In this document: positions 46,784-57,554 of the stretch, in pieces
Numbering within the stretch: position 1 is the stretch's first letter
Layout of the letters: each line of letters opens with the position of its first letter
Program-made: the position numbers and the translations under genes
Assembly (NCBI GenBank): GCA_022577435.1
Contig: JAKOON010000026.1
Span: 5,776,142-5,840,141, forward strand
Direction: 5' to 3'
Length of the DNA: 64,000 nucleotides
Origin: Embiotoca jacksoni
Lineage: Eukaryota; Chordata; Actinopteri; Embiotocidae
Notes under the pieces: model-generated
The model's input: the letters and a program-made list of their open reading frames with translations, nothing else
Told to the model about the DNA's origin: nothing
The model's database searches: none

Positions 46784-47132
46784 AGAGGAGCAACTCGGGA
46801 CACAAGATGCAGATTATTATTTTTTCTTCTTCTTTACTTTGTTTCTGAGCAAAAAGTGCAGGAACTATAAAAAAGATGAACTTAAAATCAGTGTGAGTGG
46901 CGGCACGCTCAGCTCATAAATGTATACTGTAGTCACAGATCTTTTATTATCGCTCGTGGCAATGTTAATAAAAGATCCTTCATTACATACTTTCCAGAGC
47001 TGAGCGTGCAGCCTGCCACAAAAAAACTTGAGCTTTATCTTAGCTGAACCCACTGACTTAGTTTAAAAAATAGATATAAGCAATAGAAGACGAAAAAAAG
47101 GAAGCTCGAGCAAAAAGTGGTACTAAACTTTA

Positions 47133-47199
47133 CATACATATATATATATATCTATATATATATATATATATAGATATATATATATAATATATAATATAA
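47133..47199. repeat. (TA)n microsatellite, interrupted
   Basis: TACATACATATATATATA, then TA units with single C and G interruptions and trailing ATAATATAATATA. Confidence 0.9.
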
Positions 47200-47559
47200 G
47201 CCCTCAGGCAGAAGTAAAACAGGGTTCATGCACAACATATGCTGAAATTTTATTCAATTCGCAGTTACTCATCTTTTGAATATTGTTTGCATCTCAAAAA
47301 CATCATGAATATCTCCTAAATCATCCCCTGATTCGTCCTCCACATGATCTGAAAATTAATGAGCCGTCAGTTAAGTGGCGAGAAATAACAAATAAATCGT
47401 TGCTCTTACGCAGCCCACAGCGGTGCCGGCGAAGGCCTGTAAGCCATATCTGATCTATTTTCCCTGTGGCTCCATCACCGTGGTGACTGATCACACGGGG
47501 CATCAGCGGTTGGAGGAAGGAACTGGCGACAAGAGAGGAAAACAGAAGGGTCAACGCAA

Positions 47560-47770
47560 TTAACCTCCCAGATGTGCTAACCACGCCGGAGTTTCCATAG
47601 ACGCCGCATCGACGGCGGGGTGTTAATTGGTCGTGGCGAAGGACTCTATGTAATGCGGTCATTTTTTAAAGCTGAAGGGGCCACTGCAGAGGCACGGTGT
47701 AAACATGGAGTTATGGGCTAATTGATTGGATTGTGCTAATTTCAATTACATACCAAAAAGTAGATAGTTT
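47560..47770. promoter_or_regulatory. Candidate conserved non-coding element
   Basis: Non-repetitive DNA ending in GGGCTAATTGATTGGATTGT and GCTAATTTCAATTACAT (47716-47751), three TAATT-type sites within 36 bases. A 113-codon minus frame (47321-47662) overlaps the left part and has no recognisable domain. Confidence 0.3.
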
Positions 47771-47785
47771 CTGTTGACATTTGAG

Positions 47786-47826
47786 GGGGTGGTGGTGGTG
47801 GTGGTGGTGGTGGTGGTGGGGGGGGT
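47786..47826. repeat. (GGT)n trinucleotide repeat
   Basis: About 11 GGT units between two G-runs. Confidence 0.95.
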
Positions 47827-49679
47827 AATCGCTCACAAACACACAAAAACACGACATGTAACAGGGTCCGCTGCAGAAGTCAGTCATTTATCAGTATTTG
47901 CCTTGTAATCTTTTCAACAGTAAAAGGTTTACATTTGAGTAATTACAATAGAGAAGTCGATTCATTATGCAGAAGTCCAGGTCGTGCCGGTGTGTGCTTT
48001 GTATTTCATTTCAAGTGTGACCGCTGTAGCGCCGCGCTTTACTGACGGAGAACGTTCCCCCGTCACACGGTGTACCGGCGTTGATCGACAGAACAACGAG
48101 AACCCAGCGCCGAGAGAGAGAGCGTTTACACGGCGGGTAGAAATTAAGTCATCGTGTCCGACTACGAGCTCTGGAGGCTAGTTTTGCCACGACATTGTCA
48201 AATTTTCCTTTACAGTTCCACGTGGACGGGAAAGATGTTTTATACGACGTATGGGGGCAACAATAGGGGAAAAAAACACACACAAGAGGAGGAGTTTTGG
48301 GTTTTGAGAAAAAAGCCGAAATGTCGAGAATAACGTGAAAATAACATCTACAGAGTAAAATGTACTTTTTTTTTTACTTTTCAGAATAAATCAAACTACT
48401 AGTATATACAAAAGTATTTTCAAATGAAAAAAAAACAACATAAAATGGATGCGAGGGCAGTAAACAATCACGTGTGGTCATAAAGAGCTGCAGTACAAAT
48501 GGAGACTTTTAGATTTGGTTCACTTGGATAAAAAGCCTCTGCGGAGCTGAATGCCGCCAACATAAAATGACATATCAAGTTGTATTTGAGTAATTCAGAC
48601 CCTTCAGATGAATGACAAAGGGAGCTGGATGATTCATGTGAGAGAGATTCGTCACGTCCATCATCTAAAACCGAGCTGGACCAGATTCTCTGAATGCGAA
48701 CGTGCTGGATGGACTCTGCTTTTGCATGAAATCAAGTTCAAGTGAGCTCTCTCCAAAAAAGAAAAAAAAAAAAATCCCATCTGCCATCCCCTTCATAATG
48801 TATCCAATAGATGCACGAGCATGTTTGATTTTTGATACAGCGTGGAAATGCCTCGGAGCTCGCTCGGCCGCAGCCACGTACAGATAGCGAGGGCAGCGAC
48901 ATGCAAAATGCATGATCTGTTTAATCAGAGCGCACGCGTGCCGGAGATAAGGCCCTCAAAACCGAGACGTGGGCTCAGAAACCGCGGACGGCGGTTTGAC
49001 AAACGTCAGATATGCTCACGTGACGATTATTTACACTTCGTACCACTACGAGAAACAAACGACAAACATATTTCCGCACGTATGCAAGTTCGGGTCAGCG
49101 CTGAGCTCGCCTTGCTCCGACAGCCACGTTGATAAGTTACAACGCCGATAAAAAAAAACAAAAAAAAAACAGGAAGTCTCTCCGGTGTCATGACGACAGC
49201 AACGCCAGCGAACCCGGAGTTTGACTTTTTTTTTTTTCTTTTATAAACTCGAACTCGCAGAATTGTAATTTGTGTTCTTGCAAGCCTTTTGTGTCTCATA
49301 CATAGTCATAAATGTTCTGCGTTTCCTTCTGTTATTCTTCCGTGTCAGCTGTCAAAGTTCAAAGCCTTTGAAAATATTTCCCCGAGTCTCTTTGAAGAAA
49401 TTTAAATTTCACATGCTTTGTTGATTTAAACGCAATCAGACAGAATATGGCTGCGTTTGCACAACAAAGGGGAGAACTGTTACGCGCCGAGCAAACACAG
49501 CACACGTCCGTTAAGAAACGACGAGAAGCGAGCTCGGATTATATTCTTGAATTATTCATGACGCAGTAACACCTTGCACATCTCTCCTGGCCAGTGGTGA
49601 AGCCGAGAGCTTTTTATTTTTATCTTTTTATTTATTTATTTATTTTTTTACCTCGTTGTTGTTGTTGTTGTTGTCGTCT
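47827..49679. other. Unassigned DNA, partly CpG-rich
   Basis: The sub-region about 48840-49140 is CpG-rich (GCTCGCTCGGCCGCAGCCAC near 48860, GAAACCGCGGACGGCGG near 48978) and could be a second, weaker CpG island. Frames there (96 codons plus, 82 codons minus) have no domain. A TTTA run lies at 49622-49649 and TTG repeats at 49656-49673. Confidence 0.3.
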
Positions 49680-49683
49680 TCAG

Positions 49684-50045
49684 TTCTCGGCTGAAAGGCT
49701 GAGCGCTGACAGCGCCGGCGTGATCGTTATTCCTCAGAATTGGCGCCGTAGCGTTTGGTCTCCTTTCGGGTTAATTTGCCGCCACGCCGTGTCGAGCCCG
49801 AGCGTAGGCGACGCGTCGGCGCCGGTGGCACGCGGGGCGAACGCGTGCGCAGTTCGACGGGACGGCCTCGAGGCTGCTTGCGCGGCCTTCGTTTGAATGG
49901 CTGTGATCAAAAGTGCGTTGCGGCTACGCGCTACCGACGGCAACAGATGGGAGAGCGTGAGCCGCGTGGCGGCGGGACGACGCCCCGGGCAACGGTGTCC
50001 AAACTCATAATGCGGTGAAAGAGAGAAATCGATGCGCGCAAAACA
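49684..50045. promoter_or_regulatory. CpG island without an evident gene
   Basis: By eye there are about 50 CpG dinucleotides in 360 bases, more than base composition predicts, while most of the window is CpG-poor. Examples are AGCGCCGGCG near 49711, GCGACGCGTCGGCGCCGG near 49808 and GCCGCGTGGCGGCGGGACGA near 49961. In fish such islands usually mark promoters. No TATA box or first exon is recognisable. Open frames of 110 (minus), 100 and 87 (plus) codons overlap here, as expected where stop codons are rare, and show no domain. Confidence 0.5.
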
Positions 50046-50070
50046 CATCAAAAGACCTGCGCGCAACCTT

Positions 50071-50091
50071 CACACACACACACACACACGC

Positions 50092-50134
<43 letters not shown>
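50071..50134. repeat. (CA)n microsatellite with CG interruptions
   Basis: CA tract of about 32 units with two CGCA interruptions, about 25 bases beyond the CpG island. Confidence 0.95.
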
Positions 50135-50136
<2 letters not shown>

Positions 50137-50197
50137 AGAGCTGTAATCTCTTAGCCGGCTGTTGTTTTTCTCCCAGTTTTTTTAGTTTTTTTTTAGG

Positions 50198-50209
50198 GGG
50201 GGGGGGGGG
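50198..50209. repeat. Poly-G tract
   Basis: 12 G residues after a T-run. Confidence 0.9.
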
Positions 50210-51644
50210 TCTAAATGCTCGGGTCTATCTTGACAGCAGATTGGGGTGCACAGCTGGTGTCCCGTTGTGCCACACATGTAGTGCCAGTGGCGATGGATGT
50301 TGAAGCCTAATGTATGCGGGCGCAGAGGCGGAATCACACTCTCACCGTGTGGGGAAAAAAAAAAAAGAGGAATTTTCAGACTCATGCTTGGTGCCTTTTG
50401 GCTCCCTGTGAGGAAGTTGGAGCCCGAAATATGATTTGTGCTTTTGTGCAGAATCTCATTTAACGACCAAAGCAGCCACGCGAGCAAGTGTCCTTTTTAT
50501 TTATTTATATTTTTTAATGGAACTGTCACTGTAGAAAAAGGATCATTTCCACCAAGATAAAAGCAACATTTATCGCTAATTAGTTGTTAAGCTTTTGTGC
50601 TCAAAGACAGAAAACATCTAACGTCCAAATGTTTACCATTAATTCAGCTCTAACCTTGTAATTAAGGTTTGCTAAAGCTTTGTCAAACATCAGTCCTGCT
50701 TTTCTCATCCTGATTTTGTGGGAATGTTTTAGATTTTGAATATTTTTAACTGCTTTCTAAGTGTAGATATTTGTAGTTTTGCAGTTTCGTCCACTGTGAA
50801 GCTATATGATTGTACTAAGTGTTGTTTCATTTCAAAAAGCACATGTTTTTGCATCATTACATGTGTAAAATGTTTAATAGAATTTCAGCAAAGCAGAGTA
50901 AACCTTTATGTTGCAAAAGATCCATCATATTACAACAGAAAGGATCATCTTCACATAAGGCAAATAGTGCACAAGAACCTTTAAAACTCCCCAGCAGATC
51001 CGAGAGCAGCTGGTCAGACGCTGGTTTGATGTCTGTACAGGCAGGCAACAAAATCTCTCCAAAAAAATGCTAAAGTTAACATGAAAACGAGTTTTCAGAA
51101 AATAAACGTGGTGATTTTACAGTATAATATAGCTGAAATACAGACGCAACATGTCGCATTTATGCTCCTCGAATGCATAAAAAAAAAGAAAATCGTTTTG
51201 TTTGCTGTAAAAAAAAACAGAAAAACCAGACAAAATAAAGTCATATCACTGCAACAAAGCTTTAACGCAACTTAAATTCAAGTAAAATATAGCTTTTAAA
51301 ATGTAGTAAAGGACTTTAACTTTTCCTTTCTCCAGCCGCTCAGGGCCGCTCTGTTGTTGGAGGGCTGGAGCGACACCTTGCTAATGAGCGGGGCGCCGCG
51401 GCGTGCCAGCCTCGGCTGATGAAACGCCTGCGCTAAGTGTCCAGGTGAAAAATCACAGCCTTTATTGCACATGTGACCAGCTGGTCCCGTTGCAAAGCTG
51501 CCACTTCCCCCCCTGGCGTCTCTCCCGGCCTCTTCGACCACAGATGAGGCCGGCGCTGGGTGTTCGCACCTACGGGCTTCTCCCTCATGATGGCTGATGA
51601 GGCGCAATCACCCCCCCCCTCTCCCCCCACCTCTTTTGATCGAG
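50210..51644. other. Unassigned DNA
   Basis: AT-rich until 51300, then GC-rich (51320-51640) with overlapping frames on both strands that lack domains. No repeat family recognised. Confidence 0.35.
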
Positions 51645-51730
51645 GCGAAGCCCAGCTGCACTTCATCCGCTCAAAGGGCCCAATTAATGTTAATCAGTTA
51701 ATCGACACTGCAACCGATAGGGCAGGCTGA
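51645..51730. promoter_or_regulatory. Short candidate regulatory cluster
   Basis: CCCAATTAATGTTAATCAG followed by TTAATCGACAC gives three TAAT cores in about 30 bases (51679-51710) in repeat-free context. Confidence 0.2.
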
Positions 51731-52043
51731 CGGAGATCCAGTGTGACACGGTATAAACGTGGGGAAACAACAGATTGATGAATCAGTGAATTAAATCAGG
51801 GTGTTATGAGTAATGCCGAATAAAATATCCTAAACATAAGTTTCACCAAACTCCGAAGCGTTTTCTGATGAGATGTTTTTAAAGCTCTTTGGTTTATGCT
51901 GAACGTTACCTGTATTCACTGCAGGGCAAGTCTCCCTCTCAAAATGACATTATCCTCTCCGACTGAGCCAGATTAAGTATGTTGGATGCATAAATCTGAT
52001 AATTAAATATTAAACTCATACTGTTTTTTTTTCTTTCTTTATT

Positions 52044-52494
52044 TAATGCTGCGTTCAAATGGAACTCGTGAGCTCGTGGGTTACAATGCGGGAAGTCGTA
52101 TACTAGCCGTTCGGGTGGTTAAGTCTCAACTCTGCTGCTAGGCAACGGCAACGAGGGCGACGTCTAGAAGCCACCGAGGCTAACAATTTAGCAAGCTAAC
52201 GGGAAGGGGGTGGGAGGGCGTGGCGGGTGTTGGGAAGATCAACATTTTCCTCAGACGTAGGATATTGTCCAAGTTATGAAGACAGTCTACATGACTCAAA
52301 TTACAATTTGCGAGCTGAACATCCGACGACAAAATTAATTTCGATGGCTTCCGGCATTTCAGTAAATGTCTGCAAACACGTCGCTCGAGGTTTATAGAAA
52401 AAAAGTTCAGACGTCGTGAATACCACACGAGGGGGCCGTTGATATGGGCTCTTCTCGTGTACGGTAAATACGACCCCATTTGAACGCAGCGTTA
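52044..52494. mobile_element. MITE-type DNA transposon with terminal inverted repeats
   Basis: TAATGCTGCGTTCAAATGG (52044-52062) is inverted as CCATTTGAACGCAGCGTTA (52476-52494), 18 of 19 positions matching. The internal text near 52090-52155 (GGAAGTCGTATACTAGCC, CTGCTAGGCAACGGCAAC) is of a kind I know from fish non-autonomous transposons. No transposase frame exists; the 99-codon minus frame 52180-52479 is a by-product. Family is uncertain: TAA/TTA at the borders could suit a Harbinger-type TWA target, but no exact duplication is seen. Confidence 0.7.
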
Positions 52495-52981
52495 TTGTTC
52501 CAAGCTGTTGCCAGGTCAGCGCATTTTTCTATAACACCATCTCAAGTCTCAAGTTTACACGTTTGGCTGTACGCTCAGGGACTATTGTGCTTGGGTAACA
52601 CAGACGTACACCCAGACGGCCGGCAGTGAACATTTCACATCGTCTCCTTTCACTGATCTGTTCTGTTTTTGTTTGAGGTTGGCTTCAGTGGTTTTCTATA
52701 GGATGTTGGCTGCTTCACTTCAGCTCTGCTGTCTTGATTTCTATCGGGCGCCAGGATACCTTTCACCCTCCTGAAGTCATTGAGCGGAAGTTGTTTTTTC
52801 TCCAGTGGGTTAAAGAATCAAAGAGAGGTTTTTTTTTTGGCATAAGGAAGTTAAAGTCTGTAAGGGAAGGAGCGGAGGTGTGACTCGAACCTACACTATC
52901 ATTAAATAGATTGGGTGTCATGTGATAATGCCTGAAGTCCAATTTACATTTTTTTTTGAAACTATCTACAGATCAGTCAAG

Positions 52982-53008
52982 CCCCCCCCCCCCCCCCCCC
53001 CCCCCCCC
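52982..53008. repeat. Poly-C tract, 27 bases
   Basis: Uninterrupted C-run. Confidence 0.97.
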
Positions 53009-54066
53009 GCACTCATTGATTCGCTGGATGTCGAGGGCTGCAGCAGAAAAGATTCAATGGTTACTTTGATTGCTGTTTGTGCACAGTGAGCGATGTTTGC
53101 CATTTCCATTTGCCAACACTCAGCCTCATGCGGCACGATTTAATTTCATGTGTTTTAAGATAGATAATCCATCATAATGACCATAAAAGCCTTTATTTGG
53201 TTTTGTCACTGTTTCTGTTTCATTGTGCCCTTGAATTGAATGTTTTCCAAACAGTGCACACATTTCGTTCCACTCTACTTACTGTCAATCATTTGGCGCC
53301 CACTGAGGAATACAATTTTTTTTTTAAATTTAAGTCTTCTCCAGCAAATAATTCCTTCAGAAATCATTGTTATAAAAAAACAAAAACTTTTCACAAGCGT
53401 GCCTCTTTTTCTTTTTTTTTCTTCTTTTCATCTTTGGCAGCAGCTGATTTCAAGCAAATGTTTTTGAAAAAGCAAATGAAAATAACTCAATGACACTTAT
53501 TTAGAAATGACAAAATGAAAGATGGAATATTAAAAGTAGGACAAAGCAGAGAACAGTGAGCATGTTGTAACTCTGAACGACATGTTATTCTCCCTTTTTT
53601 TTTTTTTTTTTTTTTATACTTCAAATTGCTGTTGACTCGACATCCACTTGAACTCAGTCGGACGAAAACTCTGATCCGCCTTTCTCAGCTGGAGCTCCGA
53701 TGCCATAGTTCAGATTTCTGGAGGAAGGTTTTTCTGCGTTCCTTAAAATCTGCGGCTGTTTATACCACGAGAATTTAATCAGTCCTAAATATACTTCCTG
53801 CTGTACTACTTGTAAACTAATACCAGCTTATAAGCGTATTCCCATTATTGTAGTAATATTTTTTCGCCGATGCTCACTTTGAAGTTGACTCCGTGAAAGC
53901 CTACTTTAATCTGCACTGATTCCAGCGAAGCATGTTTCACTGTGAGAAATAGCTATGAAAAACGGGGATATAGAAGCCTTTGAAGCCCCGCTGACTAACA
54001 CTTGGATTCAGACCTAAATAAAAATTTTTTTTTATTTTTTATTTTCTTTTTTTAATCTTTTGCCTT
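53009..54066. other. Unassigned AT-rich DNA
   Basis: Contains a T-run of about 23 at 53595-53617. The CTTTGGCAG at 53432-53440 resembles an acceptor after a T-rich stretch, but no donor or protein match follows. Confidence 0.3.
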
Positions 54067-54106
54067 CCCTCTCCTCTCCTCTCCTCTCCTCTCCTCTCCT
54101 CTCCTC
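54067..54106. repeat. (CTCCT)n pentanucleotide repeat
   Basis: About eight CTCCT units. Confidence 0.95.
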
Positions 54107-54767
54107 GTCTAAAACTTCAAATGGTGATCTGTTTTATCTGATCAAAATTCCTGATCAATGGGAGTCAGGACGACACTGATGAACCCAAATGAGAATTTCC
54201 AGCGGCTTTGTTGCACACTTTAGGATTTCATTTAGAAGAAACAGAACGAAGAAATGTTTGGAGGTTTAAACATTTAACATAATGTGTTTGAAATACACGT
54301 TTCTGTCGTGGTTTCAAAGGAAATTCCTTTTAGTATTGTGAGCAATAAACCTCCAACAGCAAAGCGTTTGTACTTTTGGCTGATTGTAACTCGCGTAAAT
54401 CATCATTGAACACGGAATATCTTTTACATTTAATACGAAGTTGTTGGAAGCTCAGGATTGGACATAAAGACACGTTTCACTGAAAGTTAATGTCCTCTCT
54501 CTTTTTCCACTCCAATTCTGTGAGGCCGTGCACAGTGGAGCTGTGGTAATTGGGCCGGAGATTGGATCAGCGTGATTTTTTTCTTCTGCCGTCTTGGTAC
54601 CGAGACTCCTCCTAAAATATTCAACAGAAAAGAGCTCTTACAGAGAATTAAAGAGCGACTGCACTGCCTATAGTTTTTTGGAGAGTTTCGATATAACGTG
54701 GTAAACAATGTTTTAGTCGTAGAGACGCTGTGGTTGCTCTACAGCAGGCCTCTCACTCACTCACTCA
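54107..54767. other. Unassigned DNA
   Basis: No gene or repeat recognised until the palindrome. Confidence 0.35.
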
Positions 54768-54807
54768 CACACCTGGGAGCTTCCTATATAGGAAGCTCCC
54801 AGGTGTG
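54768..54807. repeat. Perfect 40-bp palindrome
   Basis: CACACCTGGGAGCTTCCTAT (54768-54787) is followed directly by its exact reverse complement ATAGGAAGCTCCCAGGTGTG (54788-54807). All 20 pairs match and there is no spacer. It can extrude as a cruciform. The ends carry CACCTG/CAGGTG E-box words. An (ACTC)n-like stretch precedes it. Confidence 0.97.
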
Positions 54808-55475
54808 AATTATCAACCCACGCAGGTGTTTTAACTCACTGCCTAATTAGATGTGTGGGTGTGATTGATTGACATCTCCCTCAATTTTCCTTTTTTTTTT
54901 TTAGATCAGTATTATAGACTTTCTTAAAAACAAGCTTTAATAGCAATATTTAAGAGAGAAAAAGAGAGGCACATTAGTCTGGACTGAACTGCTGCACTCC
55001 TTAATGTCACGTAGTGTAAAAAAGGTCGTTGGGTGTGTAGTTATAAAAGAATACAGAAGCGGCGATCCTTAACAATCAAATATTAACATAAATACAGAGT
55101 TAGATTCAGGTCATTTAAAAGACACTTCACTATTTTTTTTGCTGGTTTTGCTGCTTTACAAATGGCTCCATGTAATCCAACAGCTGCTAGTTCGGTTTAT
55201 TTAATGATGCAATAATAATGTGTGGACACTCCTCAGTTGGAGTCATGGGTGTTTTTTTCTGCTCCATACTATTCTGCTCACATTTTCCTAATGCGACCCC
55301 AATTAGATATCAGAACTAACTGTGACACAATCCTAATAACACACACATACAATAAAACATCTTTGTCAATAGTTAAGTAGTTCACAAAAGGGGAAGATAA
55401 AACTGTGACTGGGGTTTGAGAGGTTTATTTGGCCGACAAAAACCAAACTGGACCAGCAGGATTTGAGGTAACTTC
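54808..55475. other. Unassigned AT-rich DNA
   Basis: T-run at 54891-54901. No gene or repeat recognised. Confidence 0.35.
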
Positions 55476-55840
55476 AGGTTTAACCCTGGATTTTCAGGGT
55501 TACAAACGTGGATGCAGTCGCCTTGGTAACTCATGATGCTGATCCATCGTTCTTCGGAGCAAGTTAAGTTTAATATAAGAGCAAAATGTGTAAAAGTGCC
55601 GTCTACTGACCAGTTGATTCTCTTGGAAAAGATCCCGCTCTGCTGCCAGCACATTTGTCCATGTTTATGATTGGTCATATGCTGCAAACTCCGCCCCCTT
55701 TTACGTGAATGACTGTATTGTAAAACTCTGGGCTGACTTATCGAGACAATAACCGCCTTCATATGACCACTGGGCACGATTACGTTCGTGAGGCTCGGTT
55801 AAACCGGATAACAGAAAGATATCCTGGATCTGTTAAACCA
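55476..55840. mobile_element. MITE-like dispersed element
   Basis: AGGTTTAACCCTGGA on the left is mirrored by TCCTGGATCTGTTAAACCA on the right (inverted GGTTTAAC...CCAGGA). The interior carries CTCATGATGCTGATCCATCG, TTCTTCGGAGC, TGCCGTCTACTGACCAGTTG, CTGCCAGCACATTTGTCCAT, GTTTATGATTGGTCATATGC and CTTCATATGACCACTGGGCA in the order of a non-autonomous element I remember from percomorph genomes. The 131-codon minus frame 55382-55777 lies inside it and is not a gene. Confidence 0.6.
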
Positions 55841-56264
55841 ACTTTGAAGCACAGGCGTCAGATTTACTGCTTTTGGGGAACCTCAAGCGGGTCAACCACA
55901 TTAAATCAAAACCCGCCACGATAACAAAACTCAAGTAACAGATGCAAGATTCATTCATACGTCCCTTACAGCCCAAAACTAATCAAATCTATGCTCGATA
56001 CACGAGTTTCTTCCTGTAAATCCATGTGTTTTGTTTACAAGCGGTTGGACAGTGTTGAGCCAAATCAAATCAAACACAAGACGGCATAAAAGTTAACTTT
56101 TCCACTGTGGTTCAGATCAGAGAGAACAGAGGATGTTATTGCTCTTTGAAAAGCTTGTATGGATTGGAAATAACTTCTGCAAATAAAAAATGTTCGCACA
56201 CCGCCGAACACTCGGAGGAGTCTTGAACTGCATTAATAAATCGTGGTCTGTGGTCTCACGCGAC
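55841..56264. other. Unassigned DNA
   Basis: Nothing identified. Confidence 0.35.
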
Positions 56265-56420
56265 GAGCGGCAATCCCATTAAACTAATTAATCAAGGGAA
56301 TATTTTTTTAGCGTAATTGCCCGTCCCTGTATGTAGAGTAGGTATGAAAAATCATTACATTTATGAAATTACGCCTTGATAATTTCATTGAGAGGGCTGG
56401 GATTTTATTTATTTATTTTT
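56265..56420. promoter_or_regulatory. Candidate conserved non-coding element
   Basis: Repeat-free run with ATTAAACTAATTAATCAAGG (56278-56297), AGCGTAATTGCCCG (56310) and GATAATTTCATTG (56377). Motif-based inference; conservation not tested. Confidence 0.3.
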
Positions 56421-56699
56421 TAACGCACAAATGTGCTTAGCTCAGCAGATTGACAGGAGGCAGATTACAGATGCTGAGAAAAACAAGAAAGAAAAAAAAG
56501 AGCATCAATGATTTATCGCTGTGGTCTGAACAAGGCCAGGCACGAGGTAAAGTTGTTTACTACGCTCCATCCTCTCCAGATCTAATTCTCCGTCACTCAT
56601 TCAGGGGTTCGCTCCGGTTGGGGATGCACTGCGGAAAATTTGCATTTTAACCAGTAATTTAATCTCGCATTGAGTCCTAAAAAAAAAAAATCAGTGCAA

Positions 56700-56751
56700 G
56701 GTGTGTGTGTGTGTGCGTGTGCGTGTGTGTGTGTGTGCGTGTATGTGTGTA

Positions 56752-56784
<33 letters not shown>
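56700..56784. repeat. (GT)n microsatellite with GC and AT interruptions
   Basis: About 42 units with several GCGT and TATG interruptions, implying an older array than the pure ones. Confidence 0.95.
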
Positions 56785-56995
56785 AGGGGGTGAGTGGGGG
56801 TGTCTTTGATAAAGTGGAAGTGGTCTCTCGCACTCAGCAGCATCCCGCACACCGAGGTACGTTCTCATGACAGGCTCCATTTTTCATAATTCTGCTGTTT
56901 GATTACAGCCGCCTGATGATTGATGAAGCCGACTGGTTGACTTTAACGCATCCTGCTGGGTCTTCTGGTGGTGTGGCAGGTTGACACGAGGAAGT

Positions 56996-57022
56996 CGGGG
57001 GGTGGGTGGGCGGGGGGAGGGA
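56996..57022. repeat. G-rich tract with quadruplex potential
   Basis: GGGGGGTGGGTGGGCGGGGG continues into GAGGG; at least four G3+ runs. Confidence 0.8.
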
Positions 57023-57472
57023 TACGACTTACTCACTGTAGTACTGCAGTGAATAACAATTATTTAACCCTATTTATAAATGTTTTTAATTGTTATATTT
57101 CCAAAAGTTGCTGCGAAGTCTTGATAAAAGTCTTTTTTTAAAATTTTTTATTATTATTTTGAAAACTCTCATTCAGCTAAGCGAGACCCAGTGTCAAGAA
57201 CATTTCAGCCCTTTTCATATGCTTTTCCTTTGCAGATGACTGAAACTTCACCATGCGATGTAAATGTAACTCATTATTTGTGGCTGAAGTGTTAATGACA
57301 TTTCTTTACAAGAGTCTCACATTGTTATCTAAAGCTTTTCTTCCCCGTGATGCTTTGAGAGTGGAAACTCTGTGGCGAGAACATCCGCTCTGCCCATGTG
57401 GTGCACGTCTTGATGAAAAAGTGCGCCTGAAAGGATGCTGGGTTTTCAATAATCTTTCTTTTGTTCCCCCAG

Positions 57473-57554
57473 TGCAGAAAGTGTTTGACAGGCACAGAGG
57501 GGGAACAAAAAGGAGAGGCAGGAATAAATTACCTCATATCTGCAGAGACAAAAG
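57473..57554 (+). other. Weak candidate internal exon
   Basis: The TTTCTTTTGTTCCCCCAG acceptor-like site ends at 57472 and AAAG/GTGAAT is a plausible donor after 57554. The 82 nt are open in two of three phases, beginning CRKCLTGTEGEQKG or QKVFDRHRGGTKRR. Neither peptide is familiar. It lies within a 101-codon frame (57253-57558). Splice-site quality is fair, but chance occurrence in 64 kb is expected. Confidence 0.15.

Noticed and set aside
47321..47662. 113-codon minus-strand open frame
   Set aside because: No domain, no splice signals; sits in a probable non-coding block.
49734..50066. 110-codon minus frame and overlapping plus frames in the CpG island
   Set aside because: Stop codons are rare in such GC-rich sequence; frames overlap on both strands and show no domain.
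52875..52905. GGTTCGAGTCA on the minus strand, like a tRNA/SINE B box
   Set aside because: The flanking bases do not form a T-arm and no A box or cloverleaf is present.
55382..55777. 131-codon minus-strand open frame
   Set aside because: Mostly inside the MITE-like element at 55476-55840.
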